A stretch of DNA of 7,700 nucleotides from Tardiphaga sp. (GTDB lineage: Bacteria > Pseudomonadota > Alphaproteobacteria > Rhizobiales > Xanthobacteraceae): NCBI GenBank assembly GCA_028290765.1, contig JAQGJF010000482.1, positions 1-7,700 of the forward strand, read 5' to 3'. Shown piece after piece: positions 1 through 5,248 of this stretch (the stretch's first letter is position 1; each line of letters begins with the position of its first letter). The position numbers and the translations under genes are program-made. The notes under the pieces are model-generated. The model worked only from the letters and a program-made list of their open reading frames with translations. It had not been told where the DNA came from and searched no databases.

Positions 1-348
1 CAATACATCGAAGAGGCCGAGGAAATGTCCGACCGGATCGGCGTGATCAACAAGGGCGAGATCATCCAGACCGAGGACAATGCCGCGCTGATGCAGAAGC
101 TCGGCAAGAAGCGGCTCAAGCTGCATCTGCAGGGCACGGTCGAGGCGATCCCCGAAGCACTGTCCGCCTACCATCTCGAACTGACCGAGGACCGCAACCA
201 CTTGATCTACACCTATGACACCAAGAGCGAGCGCACCGGCATTACCAGCCTGCTCAGCGATCTGCGCAATGCGGGGATCCGGTTCTACGACCTCGATACG
301 ACGCAAAGCTCGCTGGAAGAGATTTTCGTCAGCCTGGTGAGGGCGTGA
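1..348 (+). CDS. ABC transporter ATP-binding protein, C-terminal part (5' end outside window)
   Basis: This is the last 115 codons of an ATPase subunit of an export-type ABC transporter. The frame is open from base 1, and the first residues ([20 protein letters not shown]) are the conserved stretch just after the switch histidine of DrrA/CcmA/YadG-type ATPases. The Walker A, signature and Walker B motifs lie upstream of the window. The remaining ~85 residues form the accessory C-terminal domain typical of this family, ending in the characteristic '[10 protein letters not shown]'. The stop overlaps or abuts the start of the permease gene, so the two are one translationally linked unit. The protein works on the cytoplasmic face, hydrolysing ATP to power the permease. 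The C-terminal position and the YadH-like partner suggest a YadG-type subunit. The exported substrate is unknown. Confidence 0.92.
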   Translation, partial: QYIEEAEEMSDRIGVINKGEIIQTEDNAALMQKLGKKRLKLHLQGTVEAIPEALSAYHLELTEDRNHLIYTYDTKSERTGITSLLSDLRNAGIRFYDLDTTQSSLEEIFVSLVRA

Positions 349-350
349 CC

Positions 351-1112
351 ATGAATTTGCGGGCGGTCGGCGCGATCTACAAATTCGAAATGGCGCGGAC
401 CTGGCGCACGCTGCTGCAGAGCATCGTCTCGCCGGTGGTGTCGACGTCGCTTTACTTCGTGGTGTTCGGCGCCGCGATCGGCTCGCGCATCACCCAGGTC
501 GAGGGCGTCAGCTACGGCACCTTCATCGTGCCGGGACTGGTGATGCTGAGCGTGCTGACGCAGAGCATCGCCAACGCCTCGTTCGGAATCTATTTTCCGA
601 AATTCGTCGGCACCATCTACGAATTGCTGTCGGCGCCGGTGTCGTATTTCGAGATCGTGCTCGGCTATGTCGGCGCCGCCGCCACCAAGTCGGTCATCCT
701 CGGCCTGATCATCCTGGCCACCGCCGGGCTGTTCGTGCCGCTGCAGATCCATCATCCGGTGTGGATGCTGACATTCCTGGTGCTGACCGCGGTGACCTTC
801 AGCCTGTTCGGCTTCATCATCGGCATCTGGGCCGACGGTTTCGAAAAGCTGCAGATGATCCCGATGCTGGTGGTGACGCCGCTGACGTTCCTCGGCGGCA
901 GTTTCTATTCGGTCAACATGCTGCCCTCGGGCTGGCGCACCATCACGCTGCTCAATCCGGTGGTCTATCTGATCTCCGGCTTCCGCTGGAGTTTTTATGA
1001 AATCGCCGATGTCAGCGTCGGGCTCAGCGTCGGCATGACGCTGGGCTTCCTCGCCGCCTGCATGGTGACGGTGTGGTGGATCTTCCGGACCGGCTACAAG
1101 ATCAAGAACTGA
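351..1112 (+). CDS. ABC-2 type transporter permease (YadH-like)
   Basis: Inner-membrane permease of a small ABC exporter, 253 aa, close to the ~256 aa of E. coli YadH. I see about six hydrophobic segments, near residues 24-43, 56-80, 104-130, 138-160, 169-190 and 222-246. Stretches such as '[13 protein letters not shown]', '[12 protein letters not shown]' and '[13 protein letters not shown]' closely match my recollection of YadH and mark the ABC-2 membrane domain; the last (about 201-213) is the usual C-terminal signature. I chose the ATG at 351 because GGTGAGG lies about 8 bases upstream. A GTG at 345 overlapping the ATPase stop (GTGA) would add two residues and is possible. It pairs with the ATPase just upstream. 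YadGH-like exporters are poorly characterised, so the substrate is not inferred. Family assignment is firm, specific role is not. Confidence 0.93.
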   Translation: MNLRAVGAIYKFEMARTWRTLLQSIVSPVVSTSLYFVVFGAAIGSRITQVEGVSYGTFIVPGLVMLSVLTQSIANASFGIYFPKFVGTIYELLSAPVSYFEIVLGYVGAAATKSVILGLIILATAGLFVPLQIHHPVWMLTFLVLTAVTFSLFGFIIGIWADGFEKLQMIPMLVVTPLTFLGGSFYSVNMLPSGWRTITLLNPVVYLISGFRWSFYEIADVSVGLSVGMTLGFLAACMVTVWWIFRTGYKIKN

Positions 1113-1126
1113 CGGCTTGAGCTGAA

Positions 1127-1141
1127 GCCGGATTATCCGGC
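1127..1141. terminator. Short hairpin between convergent genes
   Basis: GCCGGA-TTA-TCCGGC is a perfect 6-bp stem with a 3-base loop, placed 15 bases after the permease stop. The loop TTA is the reverse complement of the TAA stop of the facing gene. There is no T-tract on either side, so it is at best a weak or transcript-end-stabilising hairpin. Confidence 0.35.
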
Positions 1142-1384
1142 GGTACGCCAGTGCCGCGGCGGCGGACCGGGATGGTCCTGCTGCCGGGTGCGGCGCTCTT
1201 CCTTGTCGAGGGCCGCCAGGAATTCGTCCAGCGCGCGCTGTCCGGCGATGACAGCGGCTTGCTCCGACGGCATGCCGCCCTCGGTCACCAGCACCCCCAT
1301 CGGCACGCTGTGACGCCGGATTTCCCAACACCAGGCGTTGCGGAGCTCGTTGCGGCGCGACGTGAAAACATAGTAGTCGCTCAT
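1133..1384 (-). CDS. Small conserved-looking hypothetical protein, 83 aa
   Basis: Unrecognised small soluble protein. It begins 'MSDYYVFTSRRNELRNAWCW', followed by a hydrophobic/Gly strand ('MGVLVTEGG', about 29-37), an Ala-rich amphipathic helix (about 39-60) and a charged, proline-rich tail. It has no signal peptide, no membrane segment and no familiar motif; the single Cys is at residue 19. The start at 1384 is supported by GGAG at 1392-1395 seven bases upstream. An in-frame ATG 11 codons earlier has no such support. Codon use is GC3-biased like its neighbours. The YFTSRRNE-like opening with alternating strands suggests a small single-domain fold, but I assign no function. It is convergent with the ABC permease (20 bases between stops) and separated from the next - strand gene by that gene's terminator, so it is probably transcribed alone. 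Confidence 0.75.
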   Translation of the reverse strand: MSDYYVFTSRRNELRNAWCWEIRRHSVPMGVLVTEGGMPSEQAAVIAGQRALDEFLAALDKEERRTRQQDHPGPPPRHWRTAG

Positions 1385-1483
1385 GATGCGACTCCGTCCG
1401 TGGGACGCAAACCACACACCGCGAATCGACCCGGCGCAAACGCGTACGACTACGGGGCGCCGGCGTCGGGTCAGGACATTACC

Positions 1484-1511
1484 AAAAAAACGGCCCGGAA
1501 GAACCGGGCCG
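1484..1511 (-). terminator. Rho-independent terminator of the glycine-zipper gene
   Basis: On the - strand this reads CGGCCCGG-TTCTT-CCGGGCCG followed by seven T. It is an 8-bp GC stem (1491-1498 with 1504-1511), a 5-base loop and a perfect T-tract (1484-1490). It starts 23 bases after the stop of the gene ending at 1535, the textbook position. In the + direction there is only a weak T-poor run, so it acts for the - strand. Confidence 0.9.
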
Positions 1512-1534
1512 CGTCTCTTTCCAATCAGGAAAAA

Positions 1535-1867
1535 TTACCGGTAGCAGTGGAAGCGGCTGTAGCGGTCGTAATAGCCGCGGCAGCGATAGCCGCGCCGATA
1601 GCCATGGTCGGGAATGCCCAGCACGCCCTTGACGCCGCCGACCGCGCCACCGACGCCGGCCCCGATCGCGCCGCCGACCACGCCGCCCACCGGACCGGCG
1701 ATCCGGTTGCCTTCACGGGAGCCGTCGCGCGCGCCGCCGACCATGCCCTGCGCATGCGCCAGATGCGGAATCGCGAGCAGCGCCAGAACGCCGGCCGCCA
1801 ATGCGAGCTTGGTCCAGGCCGAGGTAGCAGCGGTCACGGTCAACGTCTTCGGTGTTTTCGCCTTCAT
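1535..1867 (-). CDS. Secreted glycine-zipper protein, 110 aa
   Basis: Small exported protein of unknown role. Residues 1-39 form a long signal peptide: a basic start 'MKAKTPK', a hydrophobic core at about 20-34, and a likely cleavage after 'AHA' before 'QG'. A short charged linker follows, then a glycine zipper at about 58-84 (GPVGGVVGGAIGAGVGGAVGG), the GxxxG-type repeat that packs helices in membranes or oligomers. The C-terminus is Tyr/Arg-rich with two Cys (residues 96 and 108). A start at 1867 fits the signal peptide and has AGAGGA ten bases upstream; the open frame extends 19 codons further without a better signal. The gene has its own candidate promoter and a strong terminator, so it is likely monocistronic. 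Short glycine-zipper envelope proteins are common in rhizobia, but none of their functions can be transferred here. Confidence 0.85.
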   Translation of the reverse strand: MKAKTPKTLTVTAATSAWTKLALAAGVLALLAIPHLAHAQGMVGGARDGSREGNRIAGPVGGVVGGAIGAGVGGAVGGVKGVLGIPDHGYRRGYRCRGYYDRYSRFHCYR

Positions 1868-1917
1868 GTCGGGGATGTCCTCTTGCGCCCGGAACGGGCC
1901 TTGTCGTGCAGCTATGG

Positions 1918-1946
1918 ATAACAAGGATGTGGCGTAATGGTTGCAA
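1918..1946 (-). promoter_or_regulatory. Candidate sigma70-type promoter of the glycine-zipper gene
   Basis: On the - strand, TTGCAA (1941-1946) and TGTTAT (1918-1923) are separated by exactly 17 bases. Each matches 4 of 6 consensus positions. The -10 lies about 50 bases before the start codon, and a direct repeat sits immediately upstream of the -35. The call rests on pattern and position only. Confidence 0.4.
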
Positions 1947-1949
1947 TCC

Positions 1950-1980
1950 TCTGAACGGAATTATGAGTCTGAACGGAATT
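1950..1980. repeat. Pair of 13-bp direct repeats, 18-base spacing
   Basis: TCTGAACGGAATT occurs perfectly at 1950-1962 and 1968-1980, separated by 5 bases. The spacer creates a GAGTC at 1965-1969, which fits the alphaproteobacterial CcrM methylation motif GANTC. The repeats end 3 bases upstream of the proposed -35 of the - strand gene, a position typical of an activator or repressor site. No regulator is recognised. Confidence 0.6.
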
Positions 1981-2171
1981 GTGTTGCCGTCACGACTTAG
2001 TCATGTCGGCCGGGCCTCAATTGTTAAGGGTGGGTCAAACTGACACTGGAAAACAAGCCGCCCGGTGTGCATATTGAGCGTGGGGACAGCGCGGGTGGCA
2101 TGGCCGGTCAGGACTGGGATGCCATGGTAAATGCGGCCAGCAAGCTGTCCAGGTAAATGAGGCCAGGTAAC

Positions 2172-2969
2172 ATGCGTTCGCTCCTCGTATCCACGCTCTG
2201 CCTGATGTTTGTTGCCGTCGGCGGCGCCGCGCAGGCCAAAGTCTCCATCACCATCGACAAGGACGCGCAGCAGATGACCGTCGCGGTCGACGGCGTCGAG
2301 CGCTATCACTGGCCGGTCTCGAGCGGCATTCCCTCGCGCGAGACGCCGAGCGGCAGCTTCCGCGCCTTCCGCATGGAAGAGGATCACTATTCCAAGGAGT
2401 TCGACGACGCGCCGATGCCGCATTCGATCTTCTTCACCAAGGTCGGCCACGCCATTCACGGCACCGATTCCGAAGGCCGCCTCGGCACCCCGGCCTCGCA
2501 TGGCTGCGTGCGGCTGTCGAAGGCCAATGCCTCGACACTCTACGCATTGGTGCAGAGCGAGGGCGTGCTCAACACCACCGTCACCCTCACCGGCTCGGCG
2601 CAGGTGGCGCTGGCGCGCAATCCGCGCACCCGGCCCGCCGCCGTCGCCCGCCGCGAGGTCGCGCCGGAGCAGCCGTCCTACGACGCCGCCGGCAACCCGA
2701 TGGACCTGACGCCGCAGCAATTGCCGCCGCAACGGACGCCACGCCAGATCATGCCGCAGCAGCAGGCCAATGACGGCTACATCTATCCGGCCGATGGCTC
2801 CTCGAACGAGCAGCGCTATCCGGCTCCTCCCGGCTATCGCCGCCTGTATGACGCCCAGGCGATGCCGCAGCAGCAGTATTATTACGACAACCGCGGCTAT
2901 GCGCGGCCGTACCAACCCCAGGTCTACGCGCCGCGGCAATCTTATCAGCCGCGCGACATGTATAATTAA
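2172..2969 (+). CDS. L,D-transpeptidase (YkuD domain) with Pro/Gln/Tyr-rich tail
   Basis: Periplasmic enzyme of peptidoglycan remodelling. L,D-transpeptidases use a cysteine to form 3-3 crosslinks between stem peptides or to attach proteins to the wall. From the ATG at 2172 it has 265 residues. Residues 1-22 are a clear signal peptide ending 'AQA'. The YkuD domain spans about 24-142, with the catalytic block H-x2-H-G-T...S-H-G-C-V-R-L at about 93-115; the nucleophile is Cys112 and the adjacent His is 110. Residues ~150-265 are low-complexity, rich in Pro, Gln and Tyr, probably disordered and possibly wall-contacting. GAGG lies 9 bases and AGG 4 bases before this ATG. An in-frame ATG at 2157, also preceded by CCAGGTAA, would add MRPGN. 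The gene stands alone and ends at a strong terminator. The enzyme family is firm; whether it makes crosslinks or anchors a protein is not known. Confidence 0.93.
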   Translation: MRSLLVSTLCLMFVAVGGAAQAKVSITIDKDAQQMTVAVDGVERYHWPVSSGIPSRETPSGSFRAFRMEEDHYSKEFDDAPMPHSIFFTKVGHAIHGTDSEGRLGTPASHGCVRLSKANASTLYALVQSEGVLNTTVTLTGSAQVALARNPRTRPAAVARREVAPEQPSYDAAGNPMDLTPQQLPPQRTPRQIMPQQQANDGYIYPADGSSNEQRYPAPPGYRRLYDAQAMPQQQYYYDNRGYARPYQPQVYAPRQSYQPRDMYN

Positions 2970-2997
2970 GGCCTCGCTCGCCGCAGCGACGATTCAA

Positions 2998-3030
2998 GCA
3001 AACCCGCCGGATGTTTCCGGCGGGTTTTTG
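2998..3030 (+). terminator. Rho-independent terminator, possibly bidirectional
   Basis: AACCCGCCGG (3001-3010), loop ATGTTT and CCGGCGGGTT (3017-3026), then further T, form a 10-bp stem with a five-T tract. It starts about 30 bases after the L,D-transpeptidase stop. The A-run on the left gives a short T-tract on the - strand too, so it may also end transcripts of the cluster coming from the right. Confidence 0.9.
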
Positions 3031-3054
3031 CTGCCATCGTTCGTCAAGGCAGCG

Positions 3055-3189
3055 TCAGCCCCGCGGTGTCCGATAGATCAACCTCGATCCCGTCGATTGA
3101 TCGGGCGAGATGAACCGCACGATTTCAGTCACAACGCCGAGCGCGGCAACAATGCCGAGTGCAACGGTTGCCATCCTGCGCATCGTCAT
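3055..3189 (-). CDS. Mini membrane protein 2, 44 aa, ATGA-coupled
   Basis: Unrecognised very small protein. After the start 'MTMRRM', one hydrophobic Ala/Val/Leu/Gly helix covers about residues 7-24. A hydrophilic tail with several Arg and one Asp ('DQSTGSRLIYRTPRG') follows, so an inserted single-span protein with a short soluble end is the simplest picture. Its ATG shares bases with the TGA of the upstream mini gene (ATGA, 3186-3189). GAGG at 3198-3201, inside the end of that gene, lies 8 bases ahead, a good ribosome site. Third positions are GC-rich but less extreme than in large genes. It would be the last gene of the importer cluster. The overlap and ribosome site make real translation likely; the function is unknown. 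Confidence 0.55.
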   Translation of the reverse strand: MTMRRMATVALGIVAALGVVTEIVRFISPDQSTGSRLIYRTPRG

Positions 3190-3320
3190 TCGCCGATCCT
3201 CGACAGGATGGCCATGCTCTCGCAAGTCTCCTCGGCGATGGCGTTGATCCTGTACCACGCGAACCCGTGAACCAGGACGAGACCGACGAACAGGGCCGGA
3301 AAGAAAACTCGCTCCATCAT
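3186..3320 (-). CDS. Mini membrane protein 1, 44 aa
   Basis: Unrecognised small protein starting 'MMERVFFPALFVGLVLVHGF'. It has one hydrophobic helix at about residues 5-22 with Trp and Tyr at its far end, then an acidic soluble tail with one Cys (about residue 33). Codons are strongly G/C at position 3, as in the neighbouring large genes, which supports coding. The ATG at 3320 has only a fair ribosome site (GGAG 11 bases upstream). The frame stays open upstream to 3455, so a longer basic N-terminus is possible, but no better start signal is seen there. The gene follows the importer ATPase by 144 bases in the same direction and overlaps the next mini gene by ATGA. A regulatory or accessory subunit of the transporter, or an unrelated stress protein, are both open options. 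Confidence 0.55.
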   Translation of the reverse strand: MMERVFFPALFVGLVLVHGFAWYRINAIAEETCESMAILSRIGE

Positions 3321-3464
3321 GTCGCGCCGTGCTCCGATGCGGGCTGATCGCCCGCCTGGAATTCGCGCCACCATGCCGCCGCGCCGCGTTCGTCGCGTCA
3401 TGCAATCGCAGGAGGCGGCGCAAATTCTTCCGATGCCGGGTGCGCCCCGCCCCACCCGCGCCCG
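3321..3464. other. 144-base gap after the importer ATPase
   Basis: This stretch is GC-rich and contains no strong hairpin with T-tract on the - strand, so transcription of the importer genes could run on into the two mini genes. No clear promoter is seen. Open frames through it have poor start signals and arginine-rich translations typical of non-coding GC-rich DNA. Confidence 0.4.
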
Positions 3465-4229
3465 CTATGCCGGCCCCACCACCAGCCGTCCCGATGCGGT
3501 CTTCTCGACGATGAGTTCGGTCCCGTAGAGCCGGGACAATTCAGCCGAATTCATCACGGCCTCCACCGGACCCGTGACGAATCTGTCCCTTGCCAGGATC
3601 GCGACGCGGTCGGCGACGACGAAAGCATGCTCGGGTTCGTGGGTCGACAGCACCACCGCGAGGCCGCTTCCAGCCAATCCACGAATCGTATCGAGAACGC
3701 GAATGCGATTGCCGAGGTCGAGGCTCGCGGTCGGCTCGTCCATCACGATCACCGGCGCCTGCTGCGCCAGCGCCCGCGCGATCAGCGCGAGCTGGCGCTG
3801 GCCGCCGCTGATCCGCGTCGAATCCCGTTCCGAAAGCTGTGCGATGCCGAGCTTGTCGAGCGCGGCCATCGCCGCGGCATAATCCGCCGGCCGCGGCGCG
3901 CCGAACGGGCCGAGATGCGCGGTCCGTCCCATCACCACGAGATCGAGCACGGTATAGGTGAATTCGGCAATCTGGGCCTGCGGCACATAGGCGATCCGCC
4001 GCGCGATGGTCTCGCGGCTCAGTGTGGCCACATCGTCGCCGCCGATTTTGACCGACCCCGACAGCGGTGGAATCAGACCGAGCAGCGTCTTGAACAGGGT
4101 GGTCTTGCCGATGCCGTTCGGACCGAGCAGACAGGTCACGCTGCCCGGCTCCACCACAAGGTCGAGCGCGCCGGCGATCTGCACGGCGCCATAGCCGATG
4201 GCGAGGTCATGCGCTTCGATCGATGTCAT
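3465..4229 (-). CDS. Class II ABC importer ATPase (FecE/BtuD/MolC type)
   Basis: ATP-hydrolysing subunit of a metal-chelate-type importer, 254 aa, the usual length for FecE/FepC/BtuD relatives. Seen in order: Walker A 'GPNGIGKTT' (36-44), Q-loop Gln84 in 'YVPQ', signature 'ISGGQRQ' (140-146, Ile replacing the common Leu), Walker B 'VIVMDEP' (160-166) with catalytic Glu165, D-loop 'SLD' (169-171) and switch His197 in 'STHEPEH'. All key residues are present, so the subunit should be active. Its ATG overlaps the permease stop (ATGA, 4226-4229), with GGAGG 8 bases upstream, showing tight coupling. It sits on the cytoplasmic face as a dimer under the permease. The motif 'ISGGQRQLALIARAL' followed by a short C-terminal regulatory stretch is typical of this class. 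The substrate cannot be read from the ATPase. Confidence 0.96.
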   Translation of the reverse strand: MTSIEAHDLAIGYGAVQIAGALDLVVEPGSVTCLLGPNGIGKTTLFKTLLGLIPPLSGSVKIGGDDVATLSRETIARRIAYVPQAQIAEFTYTVLDLVVMGRTAHLGPFGAPRPADYAAAMAALDKLGIAQLSERDSTRISGGQRQLALIARALAQQAPVIVMDEPTASLDLGNRIRVLDTIRGLAGSGLAVVLSTHEPEHAFVVADRVAILARDRFVTGPVEAVMNSAELSRLYGTELIVEKTASGRLVVGPA

Positions 4230-5239
4230 GGCGGCAACCTCCGCCGGTTGCGCGCGAGCAGCCAGACGAAGGCGGGCCCGCCGATCACGGCAGTGAGCAC
4301 GCCGAGCGGGACCTCGATGCGCGCGCCGGACCGCGCCAGCGTATCGACGGCGATCATGAAGGCGGCGCCGAGCAGAATGGAAGCCGGCAACAGACGATCG
4401 AAGCGCGGGCCGACCAATAGCCGCGCCATGTGCGGGACCATCAACCCCACCCAGCCGATCACCCCGGAGATCGCCACCACGCAGGCCGTGATCAGCGTCG
4501 CCGCGGCAATCACGATGGCGCGCAGCCGCCCGACGTCGACGCCGAGCGCGCGCGCCTCGTCGTCGCCGAGCGAGAGTACGCCGATGCGCCAGCGCAGCAG
4601 CACCAGGGGAACGAGGCCGAGCAAGACGACAGGCACGGTCGCGGCGACATCGGCGGATTTGACACCGGCCAGGCTGCCGAGCAGCCAGAACGTGATCGCC
4701 GGCAGTTGGTCGTAAGGATCCGCCAGCACCTTGACCAGCGAGATCGCAGCACCGGCCAGCGCGCCGACCACGATGCCGGCCAGCACCAGAACCAGAACGT
4801 CGCTGTTGCCGCGCAACGCGCGCGCCAGCACCATCACGACGATCACGGCCACGAGCCCGCCGCCAAATCCCAGCAGCTGGATCAGCACGACGGGCAGGCC
4901 GAGCAGGATGCCGATCACCGCGCCGAGCCCCGCCCCGGTGGAGACGCCGAGAATATCCGGCGAGACCAGCGGATTGCGAAACAGGCTCTGATAGGCCGCG
5001 CCGGCGGCGGCGAGCGCGGCGCCGACGGCCGCCGCCGCGACCACGCGAGGCAGCCTTATATTGAACAGCACCGTTTCAATGGTGCCGTTATCGCCATTGC
5101 CCGCCAATCGGCGCGCGATCGCGCTCAGCACCCCCTGGGGCGGAATGTGGTAGGGGCCGATCCCGGAGGCGACCAGCGTGACGGCGACAAGCAGCAGCGC
5201 CAGCAGCAGCAGAACCAGTCTCGGGGCCATGGGGGACAA
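4226..5239 (-). CDS. Class II ABC importer permease (FecCD/BtuC family)
   Basis: Polytopic inner-membrane permease, 337 aa, matching the ~330 aa, 10-helix BtuC/FecC fold. Family marks are 'RLPRVVAAAAVGAALAAAG' (62-80) with 'QSLFRNPLVSPDILGVSTGA' just after, the coupling-helix region 'LGDDEARALGVDV' (224-236), 'ISGVIGWVGLMVPHMARL' (257-274) and the closing 'PLGVLTAVIGGPAFVWLL' (311-328). A single permease gene implies a homodimer. The start is uncertain. TTG at 5239 lies 13 bases after GGAGG, which overlaps the end of the binding-protein gene. ATG at 5230 is three codons later and 22 bases from that site. The gene begins within 20 bases of the binding-protein stop and overlaps the ATPase start, so all three are one operon. 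Confidence 0.95.
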   Translation of the reverse strand: MSPMAPRLVLLLLALLLVAVTLVASGIGPYHIPPQGVLSAIARRLAGNGDNGTIETVLFNIRLPRVVAAAAVGAALAAAGAAYQSLFRNPLVSPDILGVSTGAGLGAVIGILLGLPVVLIQLLGFGGGLVAVIVVMVLARALRGNSDVLVLVLAGIVVGALAGAAISLVKVLADPYDQLPAITFWLLGSLAGVKSADVAATVPVVLLGLVPLVLLRWRIGVLSLGDDEARALGVDVGRLRAIVIAAATLITACVVAISGVIGWVGLMVPHMARLLVGPRFDRLLPASILLGAAFMIAVDTLARSGARIEVPLGVLTAVIGGPAFVWLLARNRRRLPP

Positions 5240-5248
5240 GGCGTAAAT

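Larger units (their letters stand above)
1868..2171. other. Divergent intergenic region between two envelope genes
   Basis: 304 bases separate the start of the glycine-zipper gene (- strand) from that of the L,D-transpeptidase gene (+ strand). The part nearest 1915-2060 is visibly more AT-rich than the flanking genes. It holds a candidate - strand promoter, a pair of 13-bp direct repeats and a small hairpin in the - strand leader (GCCCG-GAA-CGGGC, 1887-1899). Just before the + gene, CCAGGTAA occurs twice. I see no convincing coding sequence and no clear sigma70 promoter for the + strand gene. TGGCAT/ATGCCA (2096-2101 and 2119-2124) is a weak inverted repeat. Confidence 0.7.

Noticed and set aside
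285..1439. 384-codon - strand open frame over the ABC permease
   Set aside because: Antisense of a clear ABC-2 permease, with an Arg/His/Asp/Gln-rich shadow composition.
1151..1921. 256-codon + strand open frame across the small gene and the glycine-zipper gene
   Set aside because: It runs straight through the - strand terminator hairpin and opposes two genes with good start signals and a signal peptide.
2041..2156. sigma70 promoter for the L,D-transpeptidase (CTGACA near 2040, CATATT near 2070)
   Set aside because: The spacing of about 24 bases is too long and no alternative pair of boxes is convincing.
1868..2171. EcfG-type (GGAAC-N16/17-CGTT) general stress promoter
   Set aside because: GGAAC occurs at 1891-1895, but no CGTT follows at the required distance.
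2001..2939. 312-codon - strand open frame over the L,D-transpeptidase
   Set aside because: Antisense to a gene with an intact catalytic motif; its composition is that of a GC-rich shadow.
3055..3423. Longer 122-codon - strand version of mini protein 2
   Set aside because: The extra N-terminal 78 residues are Arg/His-rich, overlap mini protein 1 in another frame and lack a start signal. The ATGA-coupled internal start is far better.
3627..4715. 362-codon + strand open frame
   Set aside because: Antisense to the ATPase and permease genes, low-complexity translation and no family motif.
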